Shown: positions 45,327 through 54,116 of the stretch, in pieces
How positions within the stretch are numbered: the first letter of the stretch is position 1
Layout: every line of letters starts with the position of its first letter
Origin: Sphingomonas folli
Lineage (GTDB): Bacteria; Pseudomonadota; Alphaproteobacteria; Sphingomonadales; Sphingomonadaceae
Direction: 5' to 3'
NCBI RefSeq assembly: GCF_019429525.1
Contig: NZ_JAHXZL010000006.1
Coordinates: 62,001-126,000 of the forward strand
DNA: 64,000 bases
Translations under genes and position numbers: made by a program
Notes under the pieces: model-generated
Seen by the model: only the letters and a program-made list of their open reading frames with translations
Databases searched by the model: none
Told to the model about the DNA's origin: nothing

Positions 45327-46930
45327 GTCACCAGCTTGCGCAGCCCCGCCAGCGTGTCCGCCTCGGCGGCGGGCTTGTCGGTGCGGATCCGCGCGATCCG
45401 CGGGAAGCGCATCGCCAGCCCGGATTTGTGGCGCTTCGACTCGTGGATCGAGTCGAACGCCACCTCGAGCACCAGCGACTTCTCCACCTCGCGCACCGGG
45501 CCGAAGCGGTTGAGCGTGTGCTGGCGCACGAAGCGGTCGAGCTGCGCGATCTCCTGGTCGGTGATGCCCTGATAGGCCTTGCCCACCGGCAGCAGCTCGC
45601 CCTCCCCCGCCTGCTCGCCCGTCCAGCAGCCGAAGGTATAGTCGCTGTACCAGCTCGAGCGCCGGCCGTTGCCGCGCTGCGCGTACATCATCACGCAGTC
45701 GGCGGTGAGCGGGTCGCGCTTCCATTTGTACCACAGCCCGGCGCGGCGCCCCGCGACATAGGGCGAGTCGCGGCGCTTGAGCATCACGCCCTCGATCGCG
45801 GCGTCGCGCGCGCCGGCGCGGATGCCCTCCAGCGCGGTGAAATCATCCGCCGCGATCACCCCGCTCACGTCGAAGCGGGTCGGGTCGAGCCGAGCCGCGA
45901 ACGCCTCCAGCCGCGCGCGCCGCTCGGTCCAGGGCAGCGCGCGCAGGTCCTCCGCGCCGTCGAACAGGATGTCGTACAGGCGGACGAAGGCGGGCGCCTC
46001 CTCCAGCATCTTGGCGGAGACGACCTTGCGCCCGAGCCGCTGCTGCAGCGCGTTGAAGCTGCCGGCACCCTCGCCCTCCGCGATGCCGCCGCCCTGCGCG
46101 TCGCCGCGTACCATCAGCTCGCCGTCGACCACGCCCAAGGTGGCGAACGCCGCGGCCACGTCGGGGAAGGCGGCGGTGACGTCGTCGCCGGTGCGGCTGT
46201 AGAGCCGCGTGGCGCCTGCGACATGGACGAGCTGAACGCGGATGCCGTCCCACTTCCACTCGGCGACATAGTCGGCGAGATCGACGCGCAGGTCCTCGAG
46301 CGGGTGCGCCAGCATGAAGGGGCGGAACACCGGCACGTCCGCCGGGGTCGGCTGCTCGCCGGTGCCCTCGGCCCAGGCGAACAGGGTGGGATAGGGCGGC
46401 GCGAGCCCGTGCCACACCTCCTCCACCGCCTCGACGTCGAGCCCGAAGGCGTCGGCCAGCGCCTGCTTCGCCAGCCGCGCCGAGACGCCGACGCGCAGCG
46501 CGCCGGTGGCCAGCTTGAGCAAGGCGAAGCGCTCCTCCGCGTCGAGCCGGTCGAGCATGTCCGCCAGCGCCGCGGGCGCGTCCGAGCGCGACAGGTGCAT
46601 CAGCCGGTCCACCACCGCGCCGACGCTCAGCGGCACGGTGTCGGCGGGCGGCGGGTCGGGCACCGGCCATAGCAGCGCCACGGTCTCGGCGGTGTCGCCG
46701 ACATAGTCGCGGCTCATCCGGAACAGCACCGGGTCGACGCGCGACTCGATCAGCGCGCGGATCAGCGCCGGCTTCACCCCGGGCAGGTCGAGGTCGCCCG
46801 TCAGCGCCGCCATCGCCCAGCCGCGGTCGGGATCGGGCGTGACGCGCAGATAGTCGCCGATCAGCTTGAGCTTGGCGTTGCGCCCGCGGGTGTAGATCAG
46901 CGAGTCGAGGAGCGCGGCGAAGGCGTGCAT
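45323..46930 (-). CDS. ATP-dependent DNA ligase (cisplatin-response type)
   Basis: 535 residues. An N-terminal helical domain (about 1-200) precedes the nucleotidyltransferase core. Motif I is YVAEWKWDGIRVQ, where the Lys is adenylated; motif III-like VVDGELMV, motif IV near EGVMLKRRDSPY and motif V LWYKWKRDPLTAD follow, then an OB-fold end. The layout fits the bacterial ligase that is usually found with a Lhr-like helicase, an MBL-fold exonuclease and PdeM phosphoesterase. None of these partners is next to it. NHEJ partners (Ku, LigD polymerase domain) are also absent. The ATG at 46930 is clear. Confidence 0.9.
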   Translation of the reverse strand: MHAFAALLDSLIYTRGRNAKLKLIGDYLRVTPDPDRGWAMAALTGDLDLPGVKPALIRALIESRVDPVLFRMSRDYVGDTAETVALLWPVPDPPPADTVPLSVGAVVDRLMHLSRSDAPAALADMLDRLDAEERFALLKLATGALRVGVSARLAKQALADAFGLDVEAVEEVWHGLAPPYPTLFAWAEGTGEQPTPADVPVFRPFMLAHPLEDLRVDLADYVAEWKWDGIRVQLVHVAGATRLYSRTGDDVTAAFPDVAAAFATLGVVDGELMVRGDAQGGGIAEGEGAGSFNALQQRLGRKVVSAKMLEEAPAFVRLYDILFDGAEDLRALPWTERRARLEAFAARLDPTRFDVSGVIAADDFTALEGIRAGARDAAIEGVMLKRRDSPYVAGRRAGLWYKWKRDPLTADCVMMYAQRGNGRRSSWYSDYTFGCWTGEQAGEGELLPVGKAYQGITDQEIAQLDRFVRQHTLNRFGPVREVEKSLVLEVAFDSIHESKRHKSGLAMRFPRIARIRTDKPAAEADTLAGLRKLVT

Positions 46931-46962
46931 GGCGCGCTAACGCTCGACCTGCCCCGCGCGCC

Positions 46963-47148
46963 TCAGTCGAGCGTGTCCTTCACCTTCTTGCCCGCCATGA
47001 GGCCGAGCGCGAGGAAGATCAGGAACAGCGCCAGCGCGACGAAGAACAGCAGCTTGGCGATGCCGACGAAGGCGCCGCCGATGCCGCCGAAGCCGAGCGC
47101 GCCGAGCACCAGCCCGACGACGAGGAAGATCACGGCCAGTCTCAGCAT
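46963..47148 (-). CDS. DUF1328 family small membrane protein
   Basis: 61 residues, two membrane helices with a glycine-rich turn: [51 protein letters not shown]. This is the DUF1328 (YtjA-like) pattern. Function unknown; members are often stress-induced. AAGGAG lies seven bases before the ATG. It sits between dps and the ligase gene on the same strand. Confidence 0.9.
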   Translation of the reverse strand: MLRLAVIFLVVGLVLGALGFGGIGGAFVGIAKLLFFVALALFLIFLALGLMAGKKVKDTLD

Positions 47149-47179
47149 CGCTCGGCTCCTTCACGGTGGGTGGGCGAGG

Positions 47180-47677
47180 TCAGCCCTTGCGGCTGGCCTC
47201 GAACAGGAACCAGGCGCGCTCCTCGGCCTCGTCGGTCCAGTCGTCGACGATGCCGCTGGTGGCATTGTCCTTGGCCTCGTCGGCCGCCTCCTTCACGTCG
47301 CGGAAGCGCTGGACGAGCGTGAGATTGTCGTCGCGCAGCTCGGCCAGCATCTGCTCGGGGGCGACGAAGTCGGCGTCATTGTCGCGGATCGAGCTGCGCC
47401 GCGCGATGTCGCCGATCGAGCGCAGCGTGGTGTTGCCGGTCTTGCGGACGCGCTCGGCGATGGCGTCGGTGGCGCCGAGGATCTGCGTCGCCTGGTCGTC
47501 GAGCAGCAGGTGATAGTCGCGGAAGTGCGGCCCCGAGACGTGCCAGTGGAAGTTCTTGGTCTTGAGGTACAAAGCGTAGCTGTCGGCGAGCGCGGCGTTG
47601 AGCGCGTCGGCGACGCTGCGGGTGTCGTTGCGCTGCAGGTCGGTCGGTGTGTCGAGCGCGGGATTGGTGTCGGCCAC
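47180..47677 (-). CDS. dps: Dps-family DNA-protecting ferritin
   Basis: 165 residues. Forms a 12-mer that oxidises and stores iron using peroxide, protecting DNA. The ferroxidase region is LKTKNFHWHVSGPHFRDYHLLLDDQATQI, with the His, Asp and acidic ligands of the interface site. The C-terminus IVDDWTDEAEERAWFLFEASRKG matches the YciF-like/Dps group. GTG start at 47677, after CGGAG; a longer ATG frame is not available. Neighbour DUF1328 and ligase make a small stress-linked cluster. Confidence 0.92.
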   Translation of the reverse strand: MADTNPALDTPTDLQRNDTRSVADALNAALADSYALYLKTKNFHWHVSGPHFRDYHLLLDDQATQILGATDAIAERVRKTGNTTLRSIGDIARRSSIRDNDADFVAPEQMLAELRDDNLTLVQRFRDVKEAADEAKDNATSGIVDDWTDEAEERAWFLFEASRKG

Positions 47678-47779
47678 GGGCGGCTCCGTCGTTTCACTGT
47701 TCGGGGGCGAAACGATGCGGGGCGCGAATGGGTCCGGTCAAGCGGGCGGTGAGAGAAGCGTGGTCGTGCGGCATGGATG

Positions 47780-47798
47780 CTCCCCGCCGTGCGGGGAG
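47780..47798. repeat. hairpin, half of a family A element
   Basis: CTCCCCGC-CGT-GCGGGGAG followed by GAT, matching the outer end of the family A repeats. It lies just after the stop of the minus-strand gene at 47831 and may serve as its terminator. Confidence 0.55.
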
Positions 47799-47830
47799 GA
47801 TCGGGACAAAGCGCTCCTCTGGCCGCCGCC

Positions 47831-48139
47831 CTAGGCCGCCAGCCGCACCGCGCAGGCGGCGGCGAAGGCGCGCGACGTCGCCTCGTCCTGCGCGCCGCTC
47901 GCCACCGCCTCGCCGAGCAGCCCGAGCCAGTCGTGCACCAGCAGGCCGCGCTCGCCGCGGCCCAGCGCGGTGCCGAGCGACTGCGCCACGGTCACCACCG
48001 GCAGCAGATGGTGCTGCGCGGCGGCGACGCGGATGCCGTCGAGCTCGGGCGCGAGCCGCGCCGGGCCGGCGCGCCAGTCGATCGCGGCGATGCGCCGCGC
48101 CAGATGCGCCCTGATCGCGAGGATATCCATGTCGTCCAT
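47831..48139 (-). CDS. hypothetical protein
   Basis: 102 residues, mostly helical and Ala/Leu-rich: MDILAIRAHLARRIAAIDWRAGPARLAPELDGIRVAAAQHHLLPVVTVAQSLGTALGRGERGLLVHDWLGLLGEAV. No signal peptide or membrane helix. I do not recognise the family; it has no strong motif. The codon usage is that of real genes in the window. It stands alone between dps and rpmG. Confidence 0.6.
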   Translation of the reverse strand: MDDMDILAIRAHLARRIAAIDWRAGPARLAPELDGIRVAAAQHHLLPVVTVAQSLGTALGRGERGLLVHDWLGLLGEAVASGAQDEATSRAFAAACAVRLAA

Positions 48140-48304
48140 GTGCCTGGTCCTTGATCGAGGCGTGCAGCATGCGCGCGCGACCCTTACGACCGGCTTAATG
48201 CCCGCCCGCGCTTGACTCCGCGCGCCACTTGCGCCAAGCGCCCGCGTCTGACGCGGCGAGGCGAGCTTCGCCGCTTTCTTGTTTCATTCGCTTAGGAACC
48301 GGTC

Positions 48305-48472
48305 ATGGCCAAGCCGACCACCGTCAAGATCAAGCTCGTCAGCTCGGCTGACACCGGCTTCTTCTACGTCACCAAGAAGAATCCGCGCACCAAGACCGAG
48401 AAGCTGAGCTTCAACAAGTACGATCCCATCGTGCGCAAGCACGTCGCGTTCAAGGAAGCCAAGATCAAGTGA
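48305..48472 (+). CDS. rpmG: 50S ribosomal protein L33
   Basis: 55 residues, translated directly from the sequence: [20 protein letters not shown], then [20 protein letters not shown] and [15 protein letters not shown]. This is the L33 pattern of alphaproteobacteria, without the zinc-binding cysteines (the C-minus form). TAGGAA precedes the ATG. It is monocistronic. After the stop a GGGGCGGC/GCCGCCCC hairpin (48481-48499) may act as terminator. Confidence 0.95.
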   Translation: MAKPTTVKIKLVSSADTGFFYVTKKNPRTKTEKLSFNKYDPIVRKHVAFKEAKIK

Positions 48473-48480
48473 GCGGCTCC

Positions 48481-48499
48481 GGGGCGGCCGCGCCGCCCC
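48481..48499 (+). terminator. hairpin after rpmG
   Basis: GGGGCGGC and GCCGCCCC with a three-base loop, eight bases after the rpmG stop. GC-only stem with no adjoining T run; a CTTTTC stretch occurs about 50 bases later. Confidence 0.4.
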
Positions 48500-48677
48500 G
48501 CCGCCTACCGGATCGCCGAGGGCCGCGGGCGGTAGCGCCGGCGGCTCTTTTCGCGTATGTGGACGATCGCGGCGATCCCGCTCCTGCGAAGCGGGAGCCC
48601 AGTTTAGGCGGGGTCGCGCCACATGACTCAGTTTTCCTGCGTCCGCAGGAACACGGGCCGGCGCCGACGGCGTCGCG

Positions 48678-48830
48678 CTAGGGCGCGCGTCGCCCCGCCC
48701 CGCTCGGTTCGGCGTCGGTGGTCTGCGGCGGGCGCGGGTGTTCGCCGTGGTCGGGCGCGTCCGGGTCGGTCAGCAGTTCCTCGACGGTCTCCTCCACCGC
48801 GTCGTCGCGGTCGCGCTCGGCCATCACCAT
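48678..48830 (-). CDS. small acidic protein behind the PRC-barrel gene
   Basis: 50 residues: MVMAERDRDDAVEETVEELL then TDPDAPDHGEHPRPPQTTDA and a short basic end. The first 20 residues form a charged helix; the rest is Pro-rich and probably disordered. The ATG is five bases after the stop of the PRC-barrel gene, and that stop is part of the ribosome site (TGAGGAGA). The spacing is the main reason to accept it. No known family. Confidence 0.55.
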   Translation of the reverse strand: MVMAERDRDDAVEETVEELLTDPDAPDHGEHPRPPQTTDAEPSGAGRRAP

Positions 48831-48835
48831 TCTCC

Positions 48836-49204
48836 TCACTCGGCGGCGAGGTTCTCGCCGCGCACCTGATAGTAACTGGCGACGCGATCGGCATAGGCCT
48901 GGTCGAACACCGGCGCGTTATTGGCCCAGCTCGGGCCGCCCTCCAACAGGCGGCGGTCGATCGTCACGACGTAGCGGTCGCGGACGGGATCGAACTGCAG
49001 CAGCGCGAAGGGCAGCGGGTAGAAGCTCTTGCCCATGCCGAGGAAGCCGCCGAGGCTGAGCACGGCATGGGTAGCGCGACCCGACGCCTTGTGAACCATG
49101 AAGGCGTGGACCGCGCCGAGATGGTCGCCGTCGCGGCTGTCCACCTTCATCGTCTCCCCCAGGTTGGACTGGACGAGGATCTGGGTGGGCACGTCATCGG
49201 CCAT
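48836..49204 (-). CDS. PRC-barrel-like protein
   Basis: 122 residues. The middle resembles a PRC-barrel: SNLGETMKVDSRDGDHLGAVHAFMVHKASGRATHAVLSLGGFLGMGKSFYPLPFALLQFDPVRDRYVVTIDRRLLEGGPSW, i.e. a GxxLGxVxxxxVDxxTGxxxYxVLxxGGxxGxGxxxxPLPWxxLxxD-like string. Such stand-alone PRC-barrel proteins are frequent in alphaproteobacteria, with unknown role and often stress expression. Of three in-frame ATGs, 49204 has GGAG six bases upstream. The acidic small gene follows in the same transcript. Confidence 0.78.
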   Translation of the reverse strand: MADDVPTQILVQSNLGETMKVDSRDGDHLGAVHAFMVHKASGRATHAVLSLGGFLGMGKSFYPLPFALLQFDPVRDRYVVTIDRRLLEGGPSWANNAPVFDQAYADRVASYYQVRGENLAAE

Positions 49205-49308
49205 CGCGAACTCCATCAACAAACGTTGTCATCGGAAACCGCCCGCGCCGTGCCGCGGTTCCGCGCGGCGGTTGAGCCGACCCCCGGCTTCCGGCATAGG
49301 CCCCGGTC

Positions 49309-49848
49309 GTGGCTCGATACTTTACCAACCGCGTGCGTCTGGCGCCGCTCTCCGCCGCGCTGATGCTGGTCGCCGGCTGCGTCCCACAGGTCACCCCGCC
49401 GCCGCCCGCCCCGGCGCCGACGCCGGCGCCCGTCCCCGCGCCCGCGCCCACCCCCCCGCCCGCGCCACCCGCGGCGGACTGGCAGGACTGGCCGCGCACG
49501 CCCGGGACGTGGCGCTACGCGCGCGCTCCCGGGGGCAGCACCGCCAGCTTCGGCGCGGGCGCGGCGGTGGTCACGGCGCGCTGCGACCGCGACGCGCGCA
49601 CGGTGACGCTGACCCGGGTCGGCGGCGTGCCCGCGCCCTTCACGATCCGCACCAGCGCGACCGCGCGGACCCTGCCCGCCGCGGCGGTGGCGGGTGGCGC
49701 GGCGGCGACGCTGGCGGCGAGCGACCGGCTGCTCGACGCGATGGTGTTCAGCCGCGGGCGGTTCACGCTCGAGCAGCCGGGCGCCGCGCCGCTGGTGCTG
49801 CCGCCCTGGGCCGAGCTGGCGCGCGTGATCGAGGACTGCCGCGGGTAA
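49309..49848 (+). CDS. lipoprotein of unknown function
   Basis: 179 residues. Signal ending in the lipobox LMLVAGC (Cys24), then a Pro/Ala run of about 35 residues that would span the periplasm or peptidoglycan. A small globular domain follows: DWPRTPGTWRYARAPGGSTASFGAGAAVVTARCDRDARTVTLTRVG...LLDAMVFSRGRFTLEQPGAAPLVLPPWAELARVIEDCRG. I do not recognise a named family; similar lipoproteins occur in sphingomonads. The start is GTG at 49309, the first start codon of the signal peptide. Converges on hemW. Confidence 0.72.
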   Translation: MARYFTNRVRLAPLSAALMLVAGCVPQVTPPPPAPAPTPAPVPAPAPTPPPAPPAADWQDWPRTPGTWRYARAPGGSTASFGAGAAVVTARCDRDARTVTLTRVGGVPAPFTIRTSATARTLPAAAVAGGAAATLAASDRLLDAMVFSRGRFTLEQPGAAPLVLPPWAELARVIEDCRG

Positions 49849-49912
49849 GGCCGGGCGGCGGTGAGGACCGCGGGCGGCAGGCCCGAGCGGATCGTCGGCG
49901 CCCCCTGGCCGC

Positions 49913-51049
49913 TCAGCGCACCACGCGCGGCAGGATCGAGTCGAGCAGCAGGATCCCCGCCTCGGTGACGCGCAGCCGGTCGCCATCGCGCGCGACCAGC
50001 CCCGGCAGCGCGGCGATCGCGTCGCCGTCGACGATCGCCTCGACTGCCAGTCCGGTCACCCGCGCCACCCGCGCGAGATCCACTCCCTCGCCCAGCCGCA
50101 ACCCCATAAGCAGCGCCTCGCGCGCGCGCGCCTCCGGGGCGAGCGGCTCCTCGGTGACGAGGCCGTGGCCGTTGCGCGCGACCGCGCCGAGCCAGTTCTC
50201 GGGCTTGCGGTGGCGCTGCGTCGCGCTCGCCTGCCGCCGGCCGTGCGCGCCGGGGCCGACCCCGGCATAGTCGCGGTAGCGCCAGTAAGCGAGGTTGTGG
50301 CGGCTCTCCGCGCCCGGCCGCGCGTGGTTGGATACCTCATAGGCGGGCAGGCCGGCGGCGGCGGTGATCGCGCGCGTCGCCTCGAACAGGTCGGCGGCGG
50401 CGTCGCCGTCGGGGATGGTCAGCCGCCCCGCCGCCGCCTCGGTGTGGAAGCGCGTGCCCGGCTCGATCGTGAGCTGGTAGAGCGACAGATGCTCGGTGCC
50501 GAAGCCCAGCGCCTGCGCCAGCTCCGCCTCCCAGGCGGCGAGCGACTGGTCGGGGCGCGCGTAGATCAGGTCGGTACTCACCCGCGCGAAATGGCGCTGC
50601 GCGACGTCGAGGGCGCCCAGCGCCTCGGCGACGTCGTGCGCGCGGCCGAGGAAGCAGAGCGCGGCGTCGTCCAGCGCCTGCAGCCCGAGCGAGACCCGGT
50701 TCACCCCCGCCGCGGCGAGATCGGCGAAGCGCGCCGCCTCGACCGAGGAGGGATTGGCCTCCAGCGTCACCTCGAGGTCTGGCAGCGGCGCCCAGGCGGC
50801 GGTGGCGGCCTGGATCACCGCGGCGACGGTGGCGGGGGGCATCAGCGAGGGCGTGCCCCCGCCGAAGAAGATCGAGCCGAGCCGACGCCCCGGCAGCATC
50901 GCCGCCTCGTGCGCCAGGTCGGCGAGGAGCGCCTCGCGCCACGCCTCCTGGTCGACCGCGGCGCGGACGTGGCTGTTGAAGTCGCAATAGGGGCATTTCG
51001 AGACGCAGAACGGCCAGTGGACGTAGAGCGCCAGCGCGGAGTCGGTCAT
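49913..51049 (-). CDS. hemW: radical SAM heme chaperone HemW
   Basis: 378 residues. Radical SAM protein that binds heme and delivers it to respiratory enzymes; it was long misannotated as oxygen-independent coproporphyrinogen oxidase. The [4Fe-4S] motif is FCVSKCPYCDF with Cys15, Cys19 and Cys22. FFGGGTPSLM, LEANPSS and NRVSLGLQ follow. The HNxxYW motif that separates HemW from HemN is present (RHNLAYWRYRDYAGVGPGAHG). Length and C-terminal winged domain (LMGLRLGEGVDLA) are normal. In related genomes rdgB and rph often lie next to it; not here. Confidence 0.93.
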   Translation of the reverse strand: MTDSALALYVHWPFCVSKCPYCDFNSHVRAAVDQEAWREALLADLAHEAAMLPGRRLGSIFFGGGTPSLMPPATVAAVIQAATAAWAPLPDLEVTLEANPSSVEAARFADLAAAGVNRVSLGLQALDDAALCFLGRAHDVAEALGALDVAQRHFARVSTDLIYARPDQSLAAWEAELAQALGFGTEHLSLYQLTIEPGTRFHTEAAAGRLTIPDGDAAADLFEATRAITAAAGLPAYEVSNHARPGAESRHNLAYWRYRDYAGVGPGAHGRRQASATQRHRKPENWLGAVARNGHGLVTEEPLAPEARAREALLMGLRLGEGVDLARVARVTGLAVEAIVDGDAIAALPGLVARDGDRLRVTEAGILLLDSILPRVVR

Positions 51050-51107
51050 GGCGCCGCCGCTATGCCGTGCCGCGCCGCGCTTGGCCAGAACGCGGCGCGG
51101 CGGGCGG

Positions 51108-51971
51108 TCACCGCGCCGCGCCGATCGTGTCGAGCGCGTCCAGCGCCTGCTCGTCCAGGACGACGGACCCGGCGGCGAGGTTCTCGCGCAGGTGCGCCAC
51201 GGACGAGGTGCCAGGGATCAGCAGGATGTTGGGCGATCGCCGCAGCAGCCAGGCCAGCGCGACCTGCATCGGCGTGGCGGCGAGCCGCGCCGCGACCGTG
51301 TCGAGCGCGCCGGACTGGAGCGGGCTGAAGCCGCCGAGCGGGAAGAAGGGGACATAGGCGATCCCGTCCGCGGCGAGCCGGTCGATCAGCGCGTCGTCCT
51401 CGCGATGTGCGAGGTTGTACATGTTCTGCACGCAGGCCAGCGGCGCGATCGCGCGCGCCTCCTCGACCTGCGCCGCGGTGGCGTTGCTGATGCCGAGGTC
51501 GCGGATCAGCCCCTCCTCGCGCATGGCCGCCAGCGCGCCATAGCCCTCGGCGATCGAGCCCTCGCCGCGGCCGTGCCCGCCGTCGTGGACTCGGAAGTTG
51601 ACCAAGGCGAGCTGCTCCAGCCCGAGGTTGCGCAGGTTGTCGTGCACCGCGGCGCGCAGCGCGGCGGGCGACTGCGCCGGGTCCCACGACCCCTCCGGCC
51701 CGCGCACCGCGCCCACCTTGGTGACGATCGTCAGCGCCTCGGGATAAGGCGCCAGCGCCTCGCGGATCAGCTGGTTGGTGACGTGCGGTCCGTAGAAGTC
51801 GCTGGTGTCGATATGATCGACCCCCGCCTCGACCGCTTCGCGCAGCACCGCCACCGCGGCGGCGCGGTCGCGCGGCGGGCCGAACACGCCCGGGCCGGCG
51901 AGCTGCATCGCGCCGTAGCCGAGCCGGCGCACGCGACGGTGGCCGAGGGGGTAGGTGATGTCCGTGCTCAT
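51108..51971 (-). CDS. aldo/keto reductase
   Basis: 287 residues. TIM-barrel NADPH-dependent oxidoreductase. The start LGHRRVRRLGYGAMQLAGPGVFG, GVDHIDTSDFYGPHVTNQLIREAL with the catalytic Asp and Tyr, IVTKVGAVRG with the Lys, and the cofactor part LLRRSPNILLIPGTSSVAHLREN are clear. It belongs to the YdbC/pyridoxal-reductase-like group by overall pattern. The substrate is unknown. GAGGAG precedes the ATG at 51971; a longer frame overlaps the LysR gene and is rejected. Divergent from lysR with 94 bases between them. Confidence 0.88.
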   Translation of the reverse strand: MSTDITYPLGHRRVRRLGYGAMQLAGPGVFGPPRDRAAAVAVLREAVEAGVDHIDTSDFYGPHVTNQLIREALAPYPEALTIVTKVGAVRGPEGSWDPAQSPAALRAAVHDNLRNLGLEQLALVNFRVHDGGHGRGEGSIAEGYGALAAMREEGLIRDLGISNATAAQVEEARAIAPLACVQNMYNLAHREDDALIDRLAADGIAYVPFFPLGGFSPLQSGALDTVAARLAATPMQVALAWLLRRSPNILLIPGTSSVAHLRENLAAGSVVLDEQALDALDTIGAAR

Positions 51972-52065
51972 ACTGCGTCTCCTCGTTCGAGAACACGCAG
52001 ATAGGCGCTTGCGATTGTCCCGATTAGCCGGGAGGATCTGCACGGCCTGTGCGGGGAGCCGAACG

Positions 52066-52968
52066 ATGGATGCCGATCTCGCCGACCTGGAAGTCTTCGT
52101 CGCGGTGGCGCGCGCGCGCGGCTTCCGCGACGCCGCGCGGGCGACCGGGCGCAGCGCCTCGACGCTGAGCGAGGCGCTGCGCCGGCTGGAGGCGCGCGTC
52201 GGGCTGCGGCTGCTCCACCGCACCACGCGCAGCGTCGCGCCGACCGAGGCGGGGGCGCGGCTGCTCGAGCGGCTCGCCCCCGCGCTCGATTCCGTCGCCG
52301 CCGCGCTCGGCTCGGTGGACGAGCTGCGCGACCGCCCGGCGGGCCTGCTGCGGCTGAACGTGCCGGTGAGCGCGGCCAGGCTGGTGCTGCCCGCGATCCT
52401 GCCGGGTTTCCTCGCGGCCTATCCCGACATCCGCGTCGAGATCGACGCCGAGGACTCGTTCGTCGACATCCTCGCCTCGGGCGCCGACGCCGGCATCCGC
52501 TACGACGAGCGGCTCGAGCAGGACATGATCGCGACCCCGATCGGGCCGCGCGTGCAGCGCTTCGCCGCCGCCGCGGCGCCCGCCTATCTGGCGCGCCGCG
52601 GCCGACCCGACCACCCGCGCGCGCTGCTCGACCACGACTGCCTCGTCGGCCGCTTCTCCAGCGGCGCGCTGGCCAGCCCGTGGGAGTTCGAGCGCGACGG
52701 CGAGGAGGTGCGGATCGCACCGGTCGCGCGGCTGATCGCGCGCGTCGCCGGCGCGGCCGACCTGCTGGTCGACGCCGCGGTCGGCGGGGGCGGCATCGTC
52801 TACCTCTTCGAGGAGTGGCTGGCCCCCGCCTTCGCCGCCGGCGCGCTCGAGCCGGTGCTCGCCGACTGGTGGCCGAGCTTCCCGGGACCGTTCCTCTATC
52901 ACTCCAGCCGCCGCCTCGTGCCGCCGCCGCTGCGCGCCTTCGTCGACCATGTCCGCGCGCTCGGCTGA
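52066..52968 (+). CDS. LysR-family transcriptional regulator
   Basis: 300 residues. N-terminal winged helix: [59 protein letters not shown]. The effector domain begins around residue 95 ([35 protein letters not shown]). It is of the subgroup common beside aldo/keto reductases and hydrolases. GGGGAG precedes ATG 52066. It probably controls the divergent reductase and possibly itself; the hydrolase 134 bases downstream may also be a target. Confidence 0.9.
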   Translation: MDADLADLEVFVAVARARGFRDAARATGRSASTLSEALRRLEARVGLRLLHRTTRSVAPTEAGARLLERLAPALDSVAAALGSVDELRDRPAGLLRLNVPVSAARLVLPAILPGFLAAYPDIRVEIDAEDSFVDILASGADAGIRYDERLEQDMIATPIGPRVQRFAAAAAPAYLARRGRPDHPRALLDHDCLVGRFSSGALASPWEFERDGEEVRIAPVARLIARVAGAADLLVDAAVGGGGIVYLFEEWLAPAFAAGALEPVLADWWPSFPGPFLYHSSRRLVPPPLRAFVDHVRALG

Positions 52969-53102
52969 GAGGACCCGCCGCCGCTGTTCCATTTTCTCGA
53001 ACGGATGACGCGACCTTATCGCGCTGCCGCGACTCGGCGGGTCGGCGTACGTCTCTGATCGCCGGACGCCTTCCGGTCACAGCGACGAACAGGGGACGAG
53101 CC

Positions 53103-53939
53103 ATGCCGACGATCACCACGCGGGACGGGACCGAGATCTTCTTCAAGGACTGGGGCGCCAAGGACGCGCGGCCGATCATGTTCCACCACGGCTGGCCGCT
53201 GTCCTCGGACGATTGGGACAATCAGATGCTGTTCTTCCTGGCTGAGGGCTATCGCGTGATCGCGCACGACCGCCGCGGCCACGGGCGCTCGGCGCAGGTC
53301 GCCCACGGCCACGACATGGCGACCTATGCCGCCGATGCCGCCGCGGTCGCCGAGCATCTCGACCTGCGCGACGCCGTCCACATCGGCCACTCGACCGGGG
53401 GCGGCGAGGTCGCGGCCTATGTCGCGCGCCACGGCCTGCCGCAGGGGCGGGTCGCCAAGGCGGTGCTGGTCAGCGCGGTGCCGCCGATCATGGTCAAGAC
53501 CGAGCGTTACCCCGGCGGCCTGCCGATCGAGGTGTTCGACGGGCTGCGCGCCGCGCTCGCCGCCGACCGCGCCTCCTTCTACCGCGACCTGCCCGCCGGC
53601 CCGTTCTACGGCTTCAACCGCGACGGCGCCGAGGTGAAGCCCGCGGTCGTCGACAATTGGTGGCGCCAGGGCATGATGGGCAGCGCCCAGGCGCATCACG
53701 AGGGCATCAAGGCCTTCTCCGAGACCGACCAGACCGACGACCTGCGCGCGATCACCGTGCCGACCCTGGTGCTGCACGGCGACGACGACCAGATCGTCCC
53801 CTATCAGAACGCGGGCAAGCTCTCCGCCGAGCTGCTGCCCGACGCGACGCTCAAGATCTACCCCGGCTACTCGCACGGCATGCTGACCGTGAACCACGAG
53901 GTGCTGAACGCCGACCTGCTCGCCTTCGTGCGGGGGTGA
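53103..53939 (+). CDS. alpha/beta hydrolase (non-heme haloperoxidase-like)
   Basis: 278 residues. Oxyanion-hole motif [28 protein letters not shown], the nucleophile elbow GHSTGGGEV, the acid [10 protein letters not shown] and the final His in YSHGMLTVN. The sequence fits the cofactor-free chloroperoxidase/perhydrolase class, whose true substrates are usually esters. ATG 53103 follows AGGGGACGAG. Same strand as lysR, but the 134-base gap suggests its own promoter. Confidence 0.88.
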   Translation: MPTITTRDGTEIFFKDWGAKDARPIMFHHGWPLSSDDWDNQMLFFLAEGYRVIAHDRRGHGRSAQVAHGHDMATYAADAAAVAEHLDLRDAVHIGHSTGGGEVAAYVARHGLPQGRVAKAVLVSAVPPIMVKTERYPGGLPIEVFDGLRAALAADRASFYRDLPAGPFYGFNRDGAEVKPAVVDNWWRQGMMGSAQAHHEGIKAFSETDQTDDLRAITVPTLVLHGDDDQIVPYQNAGKLSAELLPDATLKIYPGYSHGMLTVNHEVLNADLLAFVRG

Positions 53940-54057
53940 TCGCCGCGGGCGGCGCGCCCTTCGCGGGGGCGCGCCGCTCCGTGACGCAGCAAAGATGCGC
54001 GCCGTGGTCGGCCGACGCGCGCGTACGACATCGAACGACACGTTCCGTATAACATAT

Positions 54058-54086
54058 TTGCAATGTTAGACCGTATACGATAATGT
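54058..54086 (+). promoter_or_regulatory. promoter of the third TonB receptor with a GntR/FadR-type operator in its spacer
   Basis: TTGCAA (54058-54063) and TAATGT (54081-54086) are separated by 17 bases, in a short AT-rich island. The spacer holds ACCGTATACGAT (54070-54081), one base from the perfect palindrome ATCGTATACGAT found at 61384-61395 beside gntR. A repressor bound there would block RNA polymerase. Confidence 0.6.
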
Positions 54087-54116
54087 GGGCGGCAGGGAAA
54101 ATAGGGGACCTCGCCG

